Source: Candolleomyces eurysporus
Lineage: Eukaryota > Basidiomycota > Agaricomycetes > Agaricales > Psathyrellaceae
Length of the DNA: 56,997 nt
Direction of reading: 5' to 3'
NCBI GenBank assembly: GCA_027579435.1
Contig: JANBPK010000963.1
Span: forward strand, 1 to 56,997
How positions within the stretch are numbered: the first letter of the stretch is position 1; every line of letters begins with the position of its first letter. The position numbers were made by a program, and so were the translations under genes. The notes below the pieces were generated by a model. That model was not told where the DNA came from. It saw only the letters and a program-made list of their open reading frames with translations, and did not search any database. Below, in pieces: positions 21,301 to 31,795 of the stretch.

Positions 21301-24300
21301 GCCTCGACGGAATCACTTCACGCGAGGTAAGATTTCCAGTCGCTACACCCTTCTATGATCACCCTACTGACCGATATATTATTTCATTAGGTCGCTTTCA
21401 CAATCGCAGTCGCTATCGCAGGAGCTCTCCTTGGCGCACTCGCGCAAAGCTTCATTCTCGAGCCACGGGACAAGTAGCTCACACTCCCATTCTCCATCCA
21501 ACTCCCTTTCAGCATACAATTCGATGACTCACCGACCGAATTTGTCGATTTCGCTCCCAAGCCTTTCGCCCACCATTCAGGGCAATGAGCGTTCTGTCTC
21601 AAGTCTCGAAAAGGAGATCATGCGGCTGCAGGAAGTTCTCAAGGAACGGGAGGCCGAAATCACTTCTTTGGAAGCTTCTCTAAAGGAGAGCGAGCAGGCA
21701 AGGCTCCCAGAAACCCCCACCATAGAGTCAAAGGCGATTACAATGAACGGAGTGAATGGGCACGCGAGAAATGGTATCGAGGACGTATTGCTGAACGCAA
21801 CGCTTTNCCCCCCGCACGCTTGATCAATTCGACCACATCCGAAAGACCATGGAAGGAAATGGACACGCTATCCATACCGAAGGCTCGTCGGTCACATCGG
21901 ACGAAGATTCCTTGGAAAGACTTAACGAGCTGATGCTGTAGGACTTCCCTCACTTTTCGTATCCCTTTTGGTTCGCTAACCNTTTTTTGTAGGTCCATGG
22001 CGCAGAAAGAGTCCCAGCATCGAGAGATCGTGGATGACCTCAACGCGCAACTTAACCAAACCAGAAGGCAACTCGACGAGTTGACTACGCTCTCTCGGGA
22101 TCAGGTATGGCCCTAATCATTATTGAAGAACACTCGTACTGACCAAGCCATCAGGCGTTGAACATGTCGCATGAGTTAGAGGCCCTCCGAGGCAAGCATG
22201 AGGAAGACATTATGGCGCTCGAGGACGTCAAAAAGCGGGAAACAGACTTGCTGAAAGCCATCGAAGATGCGAAGGCAGCCCACGCTAGCGAAATCGAGCA
22301 ACTGCGGCTGTCCCATGGCGCGGAATTGGAGGCGAAGGGTTCGGAACTCGAAACTGCGGTCGCTGCCCTCAAGGCAGAGAATGAAGCCCTGGTGGCGAGC
22401 ATCAAGGCAGAACACGACAGCGTCGTTTCTGGTCTGAGAGCCGAGAACGAGAGCCTCCTAACATCCGCCAATTCGGAAAGGGAAGCCAAGGTTGGCCAAC
22501 TACTCCAGGAGTTAGAATCGGTGGCCACAGCGCTGGAGAAGGCACGCAAGGATCACGAAAGCGCGTTCGGCGCTCTCAAGGCAGACCACGAGAAGCAGTT
22601 GAATCGCCAGATAGACGAAGCGAACACCATATTGACTCAGACTCGTCAAGACCATGAAAAGGCCATCGCTAAAATCCAGGCAGAGCACGCGATTGCGTTG
22701 AGGCAGAAAGACGAGGAGGCCGCAGCAGCTCAACATACGACAGAGGAGGAATACTACAATGCCTTGACGAAGCTGCGGGTAGATCACACCGAGTCCATCA
22801 AGACTATCACTGCAGAAAATGCCGCCGCTATTGAACGTTTACGGGAAGAGCACGCTCACGAGCTCAAGGCTGCGGAAACGGCGCGAGATGGTTCATTGTC
22901 CGCGTCTGAAACCTCCCGAAATCTTGCCGTTCAGGACCTCCAGGAACAGCATGCTGCAGCCATCGCCAGGAAGGATGCCTCACTTGCAGAGCAGGTTGAA
23001 GCATTGAAGGCTGGCCACGCACGAGAACTTACGGCCAAGGATGACGAGCACGGAACACAGCTAGATCGACTGCGCCTCGAGCACGACACCGCTATCACGA
23101 AACTGAAGGTGGAATGGAGGAATGAAGTGGAGCGATTGGGTGCCGAGTTGGAGGCTGAGAAGGAGGGGAGCGCCACCACCGTCTCGCAGCTGAAGAAGGA
23201 GCATGACGATGCGATCGAAAAGTACCGAGAGCAGCAGGCCTCTGTTCTCCAGGAGCTTGAACGCGAGCACGAGGACATGGTAGCCAAGCTGAAGGTCGAT
23301 CACAGTCGCGCATCCGAAGAGTCATCTCGCAAGCTAGAGACGGAGCTGTCGAGCATCAGTCAACTCCATGCAGCAGAGCTAGACGAGCTCCGTTCGGTTC
23401 ACACCAAGGAGTTTGCTCAGCTTCGTTCTACACATGCCGGCGAGCTTGAGAACCTCCAGTCTACTCATACGAAAGTCTTGGAGCAGCTTCGTTCAGCTCA
23501 TGCAGCAGAACTCGATAAGCTGCGTTCTTCCCATGCCAAAGAAGTTGCCGACCTGTCTTCAAGACTCGCAGATTCTGAAAGCGCTGTTGCTACGCATTCG
23601 AGACAGCTCGCAGAGATCGTTCCAAAGCTAGAAGATGCCGAAGGAGCCAGAGACCAGCATGCCGCGGAAGTTTCCCGACTTGCATCGCAAGCCGCCCTCG
23701 CTGAGCAGTCGTCCGCCCAGCACCGTTCAGAGATCGAGGATCTCCTATCTCAATTGGCGTCAGTTGAGGAACGGCACAAACAAGAGCTCAAGCAAGCACA
23801 CCTGGAAAGCTCACGGTCGCAGGAGGAGAATGGTGCCCTGGTGTTGAAGCTGGAGGAGTTGCAACGCCAGCGACTGGCCGATCAAGAGGCTTATCAGGAG
23901 GAACGAGAGCATCTCTCCCAGGAACTCGAGGCTCAAAAAGCTGCAGCAAATGAATTCGGCTTGCGACAGAAGCAGACACTGGAGACGCACGAGAGCGAAA
24001 TCGTTACGAAGGACGACATGATCTCGACAATGCAGGAACAGTTGTCCAACGTCAGCAATGAACGCGACGACCTCGAAGCCGACGTCTCGAAGCTGCGAGC
24101 TGAACTTGCGCAAACTCGCGGAGAGCAGTCACGGCTTATCCAAGAGGCGTCGAAACGTGAATCCCTCGTCGTGGAACTGGAACGTCATCGGTCGGTTCTC
24201 GCTGATTTGCAGGAAAGCCTTCAAAAGGTCAAAGACGAGAAAGACGTACTGCAGATGGAAAAAGTCAAATCTGACACTACCATCCGAGAGTTGCAAGCAC

Positions 24301-25075
24301 AGATCGCCAGGAGCGCCTCTCCACCTAATGCTCGTAGCCCCGACCGCCTTGCGTTCTCTCGTGGGGCACTTCCATCCATCAAATTACCCCCTCCTACNCC
24401 ACCGCCTACTGTTCCCCCACCCCCAGCACCTCGCTCGTATGTCAACGGGGATTCAAACGTTAGCACGTCCTCTCATGGATCATCCAACTTCATGTCCTCT
24501 AATGGGTCCTATCGCGATTCTCAACCGGAGTCACCGTCAACATCTATTGGTCCNATGACACCCGCAGGCATGAATGGCTTCCCTCCCACTGTTGACACTA
24601 AGATGGCCTCGAAGGTAGAAGAGCAGGCCAAGCAGATCGACGAGCAGGAGGCCATGATCAAGACGTTGAACAAGCAGTTGATGCATTGTGAGACGGACTT
24701 GCAGACNCATATGGATCTAGTGAACAAACTGGAAGCTTCTCTGGGCGATGCTGAAAAGAACCGTAAGTGTAAATCTAATCACTTGCATAGAGCGATACTA
24801 ATTANTCNTTTTCCCTAGTTCGCAAATCACGCATGCAGGCCACTGAGCTAGCACGGGAGCGCGATTCGCTGAACCTCAAGATGGANCAAATGCGAAACGA
24901 ACTGACCGAAGCTCAGCGCGAGGTGGTCATTGTTAGAAGATCAGTGGTCGANGAAAAGCAATCTCTCGAACAACGGCTGGACGAAGAACGCAAGGCTAAG
25001 GAGCGAGCGCGGCAACAGCTCGATTCTCGCATGGAAGAGTTCCAGCGACGAAAGTCGAAGTTCGCCTGTCTATGA
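18316..25075 (+). CDS. long N-terminal-motor kinesin (kinesin-4-like)
   Basis: Microtubule motor with an N-terminal ATPase head and a very long coiled coil. Nine exons fit: 18316-18361, 18421-19051, 19105-19507, 19559-20386, 20439-21326, 21410-21937, 21993-22104, 22155-24762 and 24819-25075. With the N at 21807 treated as an inserted base they total exactly 6,300 nt (2,099 residues). The motor spans residues 15-455: VQVALRIRPP, P-loop GQTSSGKT at 115-122, NAQSSRSH at 243-250, VDLAGSER at 353-360, then [14 protein letters not shown] and [17 protein letters not shown] roughly 80-residue Pro/Ser/Gly-rich insert separates SSRSH from VDLAGSE. Beyond the motor lie heptad-type coiled coil, a Ser/Pro-rich linker near residues 790-960, hendecad-rich coil, a proline-rich patch near residue 1950 and a short C-terminal coil ending RRKSKFACL. 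Subfamily placement is by motor resemblance only. Its last 600 coding bases are duplicated at 28.8-29.3 kb. Confidence 0.92.
23355..23552 (+). repeat. tandem 33-nt (11-residue) coiled-coil repeats
   Basis: Six consecutive 11-codon units inside the kinesin rod. The five best start at 23388, 23421, 23454, 23487 and 23520, with consensus L-R-S-x-H-A-x-E-L-x-x. Units have diverged in DNA but keep the same length. An 11-residue period is the hendecad pattern of coiled coils with little supercoiling. Confidence 0.85.
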
Positions 25076-25265
25076 TTTTCTCCCTCCACTCATGCACCTT
25101 TCTTGGCTTTTCCATGGTATATGTTTGTATCTCTCTCTCTGTCTCTCTCTGTCTCTCTNTTCTATCACGACGGTCGCTGGACTCCTAACCAGATCCACTC
25201 TTTTTGTAACTTTATATCACCTATATTCCTGGGTTACTTAGTGTAGATACCCTTCTCCATCTTCT
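24485..25265 (+). repeat. inverted duplication, arm 1 (kinesin tail and 3' UTR)
   Basis: The kinesin's C-terminal coding region, its last intron and roughly 190 bp of 3' flank match, in reverse orientation, about 28600-29330. In the last 37 codons (stop included) I count 10 differences in 111 nt (91% identity), six synonymous and four non-synonymous. Matching in the 3' flank includes ACGGTCGCT, GACTCCTAA and CAGATCCAC. Edges are approximate. Confidence 0.9.
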
Positions 25266-25605
25266 GGCTCGATATCCCTACCTATGCCTTCTTTTATCTT
25301 ATTACCCCCACTTTTGTTCGAGTGCGTTTGGAAACTTCTACTTCCGCGCCCTTCTCAGTATCGTTGCATTATTACTATTGGATTAGTACACAGTTACTGC
25401 ACAGCTATGCTTGTTTTATTGTAGGACCAATCGCATCGGTCTCGTTGGCCTTCATTTTGTGCAATTGTACCNCATGTATAGGGTGGAGTGTTACTCGGCA
25501 ATGTCATCAATCTCCGGATCCATTTAGATTTCAAAGCGTCCCACTGCTCTCCCCGGACCTCGACCCTGGCATATACCCCCTTCTCTACAAGCGNATTCTG
25601 ATACC
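25076..25605. other. kinesin 3' UTR and promoter of the dehydrogenase gene
   Basis: Non-coding. The first 190 bp belong to the duplicated arm; the remainder is T/C-rich and probably leads the next gene. Two N characters occur here. Confidence 0.5.
25131..25161 (+). repeat. CT microsatellite in the kinesin 3' UTR
   Basis: Runs of TC dinucleotides interrupted by G, with an N inside. The inverted copy has only a short TCTCTC remnant at the equivalent place, so the tract expanded here or contracted there. Confidence 0.8.
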
Positions 25606-27183
25606 ATGACCGACTCTACCCCTTCACGNATCCTGCCATCGTTTTCTCTAGCAGACAAGGTATTCTCTCAAATCCGATCTGAAGGCCGTCTTAAAACTCG
25701 TACTCAACTTTGACAACATTAGGTTTGCTTGGTGACAGGGGCTGCCAGAGGGTTAGGATTGGAGTTCTGTCGAGCTTTCTTGGGATCGTAAATCGTTGGC
25801 CAAACTCCTGCTCTTTCTGCGGAGGCTCATCAGTTGCAATTGCTCAGCGGGTGCACTACACTCTCACTCCTTGATCTGAGGCAATCCGATTTGACCTTGG
25901 CTGTGGAGGAGCTTCAGGAATATGCTACTGGTCTGTCTTATCCCCCATGAAAGGGGGTAGATCCCATCTGAAGCTTGGACTTTGCATTCCAGGGACGTTG
26001 GGAATCAAGCTTGACGAGCTGAAGATCATTAGCGTCGCGTGCAATGTAACCTCCGAGGAAGAGGTGGTTGCTGCTTATGAAAAGACTCTCCAGACCTTCG
26101 GCCACATCGACGTTGTAGTGGCATCTGCAGGCGAGTGTTCTCTTGGATTCACTTCTCTAGAAGCCGTGGATCGGACACTNATACCAGCNACTCCTTCGCT
26201 TGGATAGGTATCGTTGANAACTACTCGGCGCTCGAGTAAAGATCTGCTCCACATCGTCTACGAGACTGATTGTNACTGANACCTCTCCCTAGTTACCCTG
26301 CCGATAGGGCGAAACTGCTGTTCGACATCAACGTGAATGGTGTTTTCTATACGGCTCGAGAGGGCGCCCGCCGTATGATTCCCAAGAAAAAGGGTTCCAT
26401 AATCCTTGTCGGAAGCATGAGTGCTAATGTACGTACGGATNCCCGAACCTATGGCAAGGAGACACCTGACCGACCCGGTTTTCTGTTAGATTGTCAACAC
26501 ACCTCAGGTACGCGATGTTTATTCACAGTTCTAGGCCTCAGGTTGAAAGGGTCGATTTGTTTTACCTTTCATTTGCCTAGCTCCAAACGCCGTACAATGC
26601 GTCCAAAGCGGGTGAGATTCTCATGTTATCATCTCATATTCATCAGAAGTAACTCTGCTTGACGCTCAATATCCCTTCAGCTGTAAAGCATATGGCAGCC
26701 AGTCTTGCGGTCGAATGGGCGCCTCATAACATTCGAGTAAACTGTCTAAGGTAACAATTACTCGTCCAACCGTGACATGTGGCGCTATTCTGTCTAAGCC
26801 ATCTTGAAGCCCAGGATACATGCTCACGAAGTTGACGCGAACTGTACTGGAAGGCAATGCTGAACTCAAGGTTTGGAAGTTCTCTCAGTGAGATCGTTGT
26901 TGGTCTTACTGACGATTGCTTACGCCGCAGAATACCTGGGAGAAGCTAACTCCCATGGGAAGGGTGAGTACATATTAAAAAAGTCGTTGAAACGTCCAGG
27001 CTCATCATGAGTCTATCTTAGATGGGAGAGCCAGAGGATCTCGCTGTAAGCTTTGATTCCTTCCATTTGACGCCAGTCTAAATGCAGACTGTAAAGGGGG
27101 CAATCGTCTTTATGGCAAGCGATGCATCGAAATTCATGACCGGCTCGGAGATTAGGGTAGATGGTGGATATTGTGCGATTTAG
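25606..27183 (+). CDS. short-chain dehydrogenase/reductase (polyol/sorbose type)
   Basis: NAD(P)-dependent Rossmann-fold oxidoreductase. It starts MTDSTPS and, after an intron, shows [15 protein letters not shown] (TGxxxGxG cofactor motif), [47 protein letters not shown] and [11 protein letters not shown] (catalytic Ser). After an 18-nt exon (26490-26507, IVNTPQ) comes PYNASKAAV with catalytic Tyr and Lys, then [18 protein letters not shown] and [14 protein letters not shown] ending at 27181-27183. The overall pattern resembles fungal D-arabinitol/L-xylulose/sorbose reductases, but the substrate cannot be fixed. About nine short introns. Several N characters fall inside; those in exons keep the frame. 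It is followed 137 bp later by White Collar-2 on the same strand, and the two genes are enclosed by the inverted kinesin-tail repeats. Confidence 0.85.
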
Positions 27184-27320
27184 AATCGAATTCGTGTGTA
27201 TATAAGTGTAACAAGATCCTAGCAGCGAATTTACGGTCGATACTCTGGAGTTGCTCGTTTACGAGATAGGGGACCACACCCTAAAAATAGAACCCCCGCT
27301 TCCCATCCCGGACAACCATC

Positions 27321-28588
27321 ATGTCCGAACCGTCCGCTTCATCTCAGCCATCATCTCAGGCTATTGCTGGGCCAACTTCGCTTCCAAATGGCACAGGCCA
27401 ATACGACTACACCAAACGGAAACGATGGGGAGACCTTATATCCTCAGAAGTCGTGGAGACCGTCGCCTTCGTCGTCAATTCATCGTTAACTGTGCTCTTG
27501 TGTGGTGCAGCCATCTGTGAGCTGCTAGGATGGAGGGACGCCGACTTCCTCGATACAGAACTAACGGAGTATATGGATGGTACGGCTTCGGCTCTCGAAA
27601 AATTGGGAACTGTCTGACTGTTCGCATAGAGGCGGACCAAGATGCGTTCCGTGAATGGTTCGACCTCTGCTTTCAGAAGCCCCAGCCGAACGACTCCATT
27701 CAGGTGAATATGAGAGTCAATTCCACCAGTATCTGGCCCTCGGTGGAGGTGATCACGGTTGAGTTCAAGGGAGCTCCCCAGGTCATACCACTCGAGGACG
27801 AGCCTGAAATGGTGGTCGTTGCCTTGCATGCTGGACGGGCGCCTACTCGACACTTGGAGAGGTGAGCGTTCTTAACAGCCCAACGGCCATAGCTAATATC
27901 ACGTTCTTCCTGTCTCTAGCTTTTCCGAATATGTTAGCCTGCAAATGGAACGTCTAGAGCTTGAACGGCTCCTGGAGGAACTACGGGTCCAGGCAGGTCC
28001 CGAGACCCTCACTGAGCTAGCGTGTACGTGCTAGCTACCTTGTTCACCCCACGAGTTGGACGCAGACTAACCAATAATTGTATAGCCTCCCGTATCGCAA
28101 GTGAAGAGTCGAATTCCTTCTATACATCATCGAATATGGCTGCTGCACGGACTCAAGAGGACGAGGATCCCAGTGGGAGAAACCCGGAAGGCTTGTTTAG
28201 CCAAACGGGCTCATCTCCTTTGGCCAACCCTGCCTCAACGGGGGAGGAGGACCAGGAAGATGGTGGCCCAAAGAAGAAGAAGGTAAGAGACCTTGTGTGT
28301 TCTTGGCCCTGTATTCCTTACACCCACGTTTTTAGCTGAAGAAATCAAATCCCAACGAAAAGCATGTTTGCGTCACATGCGGGAATACTGAGTCTCCCGA
28401 GTGGCGAAAGGTATGTGGTACATGCACTCTTTTCGTATCTATATTAAACATTGTGTCAGGGCCCCCTCGGTCCAAAGACGCTCTGCAATGCCTGTGGCTT
28501 GAGATGGGCAAAGCAAAATAGGAAGCCAGAAGATCCTGATGCAGCAGCTGGCAATACGGAGGATGCTAGCAGTTCTAAGGAGAATTAA
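27321..28588 (+). CDS. wc-2: White Collar-2-like blue-light/GATA transcription factor
   Basis: Partner of the photoreceptor White Collar-1 in the light-activated complex that controls photomorphogenesis in fungi. The N-terminal region contains [13 protein letters not shown], typical just before the PAS domain. The PAS-like segment runs from about residue 45 to 175 ([66 protein letters not shown]). A coil ([15 protein letters not shown]) follows. A basic PKKKK stretch precedes the GATA finger [15 protein letters not shown]...[11 protein letters not shown], with C-x2-C-x18-C-x2-C spacing characteristic of White Collar proteins. It ends ASSSKEN at 28586-28588. Introns fall near 27579-27630, 27862-27918, 28025-28085, 28283-28335 and 28412-28459. 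The start at 27321 gives [12 protein letters not shown]. The gene sits between the inverted kinesin-tail arms. Confidence 0.92.
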
Positions 28589-28599
28589 CTCTACTTCTT

Positions 28600-29330
28600 A
28601 GCGTAGTTCCCTCCTTGTCCAAAACCCAAGTAAACCAGGTATATCGGTGATGGTAAATTGCAAAAGGGGTGGATCTGTTTAGGAGTCTAGCGACCGTATT
28701 AGAAAGAGAGATACTATTAATAGCATATACAACTTTGGGGAGGCAAAGAAGTGTGCATGGTTGGAGGAAGTAAATCATAGACAGGCGAACTTGGACTTTC
28801 GTCGCTGGAGCTCCTCCATACGAGCATTGAGCTGTTGTCGCGCTCGCTCCTTAGCCTTGCGTTCCTCGTTCAGCCGTTGCTCGAGAGGTTGGTTTTCTGA
28901 TCTAGTCGCCTCCTCGCGCCCAGTCAGTTCGTTTCGCAGCGAGTCGCGCTCACGTGCAAGCTCAGTGGCCTGCATGCGTGCTTTGCGAACTGGGGAAAAG
29001 GAGCAATTAGCGTCATCCTGTGTGATAAAAGACATTGTACACTTACGGTCCCTTTCAGCATTGCCCAGAGCAGTTTCTAGGTGGGTCACTAAATCCATGT
29101 GCGTCTGCAAGTCCGTCTCATAATATGCCAGCTGTTTGTTCAACGCTTTGATCATCGCCTTCTGCTCCTCAATCTGCTTGGCCTGCTCTTCTACCTTCGA
29201 AAGCATCTTAACGTCAACAGTGGGAGCGCAGTCATCGACGTCTGCTGGATTCAGAGAACCAATAGATGCTGACGGTGGTCCCGGTTGAGAATCGCGAGAG
29301 GACGCATCTGAGGACATGGCGGTATCCGAC
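28600..29330 (-). repeat. inverted duplication, arm 2 (copied kinesin tail and 3' UTR)
   Basis: Reverse-orientation counterpart of 24485-25265. Homology runs from just before the MSSD ATG, through the conserved intron and stop codon, to about 190 bp past the stop. Relative to arm 1 it lacks 42 coding bases, a multiple of three, just after the intron. Confidence 0.9.
28775..29317 (-). CDS. free-standing kinesin-tail copy (coiled-coil protein)
   Basis: Partial duplicate of the last 190 or so residues of the neighbouring kinesin, on the opposite strand. The ATG at 29317 begins MSSDASSRDSQPGPPSAS, aligned with [18 protein letters not shown] of the kinesin. Then come [35 protein letters not shown] and, after the intron at 28990-29046, [14 protein letters not shown] and ERARQQLNARMEELQRRKSK with the same final FACL. 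Spliced length is 486 nt, or 161 residues; an upstream in-frame ATG at 29416 would add 33 unique residues starting MDPFSSSFFGTREKK. The intron is kept at the same codon, so this is a DNA-level copy, not a retrocopy. The frame is undamaged and length changes are multiples of three, which suggests it is or was recently expressed. There is no motor. A role as a competitor or partner of the kinesin tail is inference; it could also be a young pseudogene. Confidence 0.7.
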   Translation of the reverse strand: MSSDASSRDSQPGPPSASIGSLNPADVDDCAPTVDVKMLSKVEEQAKQIEEQKAMIKALNKQLAYYETDLQTHMDLVTHLETALGNAERDRKCTMSFITQDDANCSFSPVRKARMQATELARERDSLRNELTGREEATRSENQPLEQRLNEERKAKERARQQLNARMEELQRRKSKFACL

Positions 29331-29616
29331 GGAAGTCGCTGGCTCAGGGTCGAGCTGAAAGGGACAGGCAGCTTCTTCTCACGCGTACCAAAGAAACTGC
29401 TAGAGAAAGGGTCCACAGGGTTGTCAACGAAGTGAATGGTGAATGGTACTTATCTGATACTGTGGTCTGTAACAAGATAACTGCCCCTATTTGATGTTGT
29501 CCTGCACTTCGGGAGCAATTGATACGCCTGGCTCATAACCATCATCACGTTCAAACGTTCAAGTTGCAGTAGTCGACTGCTAGTCCTCTGCAAATCTATC
29601 CATCTCCTAACAAACA

Positions 29617-31078
29617 ATGGCTCCTCAAGTTTACGCACTCTCCCAGACGCCTGTCACGTCGCATGCATTCAATGCTGACCGCACTAGTAAGTCATCACCA
29701 CCATGAGTGGGCTGAGTACCACTTCACTGATTCGAATCCAGAGGTGTGCATTAGCTTGAATAGCAATGAAGCGCAGATTCTCTCTCCCAAAGGATCTGAA
29801 TGGGTTGTGAACGAGACTTTGTCCGAGGTACGCTCTCATCGTCGAACATCGGTGGACATTGTCTGGAGGATTTGCGCAGCACGACAAGGTTATCACGTCC
29901 ATCGACTGGGCCCCCAACTCCAACCGTATCGTCACTGCCTCGCAAGATAGGAACGCCTACGTCTGGCAAGAGACTCCTGATCCTGAAACTGGCAAGATCA
30001 TCTGGAAGCCGACCTTGGTTTTGCTACGCATCAACAGGGCTGCAACCTACGTGAGATGGAGCCCCAAAGAAGACAAGTTTGCTGTGGCTAGTGGAGCTCG
30101 GTACGCCCATACTATCTCCCCCTCTTCTCTTCTCATATACCCACGCCGTGGGCTTAGTGCCATCGCGATCTGTTCCTTCGATGAAGAGAACAATTGGTGG
30201 GTCGCCAAGCAGTTGAAAAAACCCATCAGGTCCACGGTCCTATCCGTGGACTGGCATCCCAACAACGTTCTTCTCGCTGCGGGAAGTGCTGACCTCAAGG
30301 CTCGCGTTTTCTCCGCATACATCAAGGAAGTGGATGAGAGGTGAGATCTTCCCTTCAAAATTTGCATGCACCGCATATTCTCATCATCTACGAACCGAAG
30401 GCCCTCGCCCACTGTTTGGGGTTCCAAGCTGCCGTTCAACACCATCTGTGGCGAATACAGTAGCCCTTCCGGCGGATGGGTCCACGCAGTCGGTTTCTCT
30501 CCTTCTGGAGATGTTCTGGCCTTTGCTAGTGCGTTGTGCAATATCTTACAGATCCGCTTTTTTCTGACGATGATATAGGCCACGATAGTACCATCAGCAT
30601 CGTTTACCCATCTGGCCCAGCCGTCTACAACATCCGCCTTCCTGCGTTACCCCTTGTTTCTTTGACCTGGACGTCTGAAAACGGGATTGTAGCTGCCGGC
30701 CACGATTGCCGTCCCCTAGTCTTCTCTGGTTCCGAACAAGGATGGCAAGAAGCTGGTACTCTCGATGATTCGAAATCCGGAGGTGCATCTGGCTCCGGTT
30801 TCGGAGCGGGCACTCCAGGTCGTCTCAAATCGGGTGCCTTTGCCACCTTCCGCGACGCCGATGTTCGCGGGCAGTCGTCGATTGGAGGCGCAGGTCAGAC
30901 CGATACGAAGCTCACGACTATCCACCAGAACACGATTACGAGCGTGAGGCCTTATGAGATTGTGAACGGGGAGGTCACGAAGGTTAGCACTTCCGGTGTA
31001 GATGGGAGCTTGGTTCTCTGGGATACGAATGAAGTCAGCGCGATTACTGGACGTTTAGGAGCTGCTCACCTGCGGTAG
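29617..31078 (+). CDS. ARC40: Arp2/3 complex subunit 1 (ARPC1, WD40)
   Basis: Beta-propeller subunit of the actin-nucleating Arp2/3 complex. It starts [20 protein letters not shown]. Propeller segments include [113 protein letters not shown] and [14 protein letters not shown]. The Gly/Ser-rich segment in the last third (around 30770-30900) corresponds to the insert that precedes the final blade in this family. It ends GAAHLR at 31076-31078. Five short introns, for example 29691-29740 and 29827-29879. The start is 200 bp from the kinesin-tail copy's inner ATG on the opposite strand, so the two would share a divergent promoter. Confidence 0.93.
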
Positions 31079-31168
31079 ATGGCTTAAGATAGGCTACTAG
31101 TACATACATAATACATTGAAGCGGAAATCGGTAATGATACAAAGCGATATGATATAAGCATGAACCGT

Positions 31169-31636
31169 TCAATGAGGTTGGATTGTTGCATCGTTAGAAG
31201 CGTTGTAGTATCCTTCTGGAACCGGTTGCTCGTTGATCACACCCCAGACTGAGGCTTTGAACTGTGTTTCTCGGCGTGAGCTTGAGAGTGAGTGGAACGA
31301 AACGATTGAGCGTACCAATGTCAAGACCAGTCCCATCTTCTTCTCCAAGACCCTCAGACGCGGCAACATTGTCTGGTCCGGTTCTTCGTGCAATTCACGC
31401 GTCTTTTGTGCCAACTAATATGCGTCTCTGGTGAGGACGAGTAACAGAATCTGGCAGATTGTCTAACAGACCGATTTGACATGATGCGCCAGCTTTGCGT
31501 ATTCCCAAAGAACTTCGGCCTCGATGGGTTTTAGGCTGGGGTGGGATTCGTATGGGTTGACAGAGAGGATATCGTTCGTATTCGATGCTGAAGCACCGCT
31601 CGACGATGAGGCCATTGGTATCGCGTTGTGCGACAT
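31169..31636 (-). CDS. DAD3: DASH complex subunit Dad3
   Basis: Small subunit of the fungus-specific DASH/Dam1 ring that couples kinetochores to microtubules. Three exons give 118 residues. The conserved core is NPYESHPSLKPIEAEVLWEY, then AKLAHHVKSLAQKTRELHE, LPRLRVLEKKMGLVLTLFKA and SVWGVINEQ, which matches the family's single long helical region. The N-terminal 25 residues are Ser/Ala-rich; an internal ATG at codon 8 is an alternative start. The C-terminal tail after VINEQ is about 18 residues. Introns lie at about 31415-31470 and 31263-31318. Convergent with ARPC1, with 90 bp between the stop codons. The gene is too finely split to be seen as one open frame, but exon joining is unambiguous. 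Confidence 0.9.
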
Positions 31637-31795
31637 GAGTGAGTGTGAAAAGGCCCGCGACGCGACGCGATCAAATTGGTTTCCCTTTCAGCCCACGACC
31701 ATGACTGCTTGAATGGTCGAAAACCACCCACCTGTCCTTCACAAACACTTGGTGAGGCGGTTTATAGCTGAAGCCATCTCAAGCAGAGATCCCTC

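Noticed and set aside
22151..23325. Long minus-strand open frames opposite the kinesin rod
   Set aside because: Ser/Cys/Leu-rich shadows of GC-biased coiled-coil codons; the plus strand carries the heptads and frame-consistent exons.
28775..29317. Kinesin-tail copy as a processed retrocopy
   Set aside because: It keeps the parental intron and 3' flanking DNA and has no poly-A tract, so it arose by DNA duplication.
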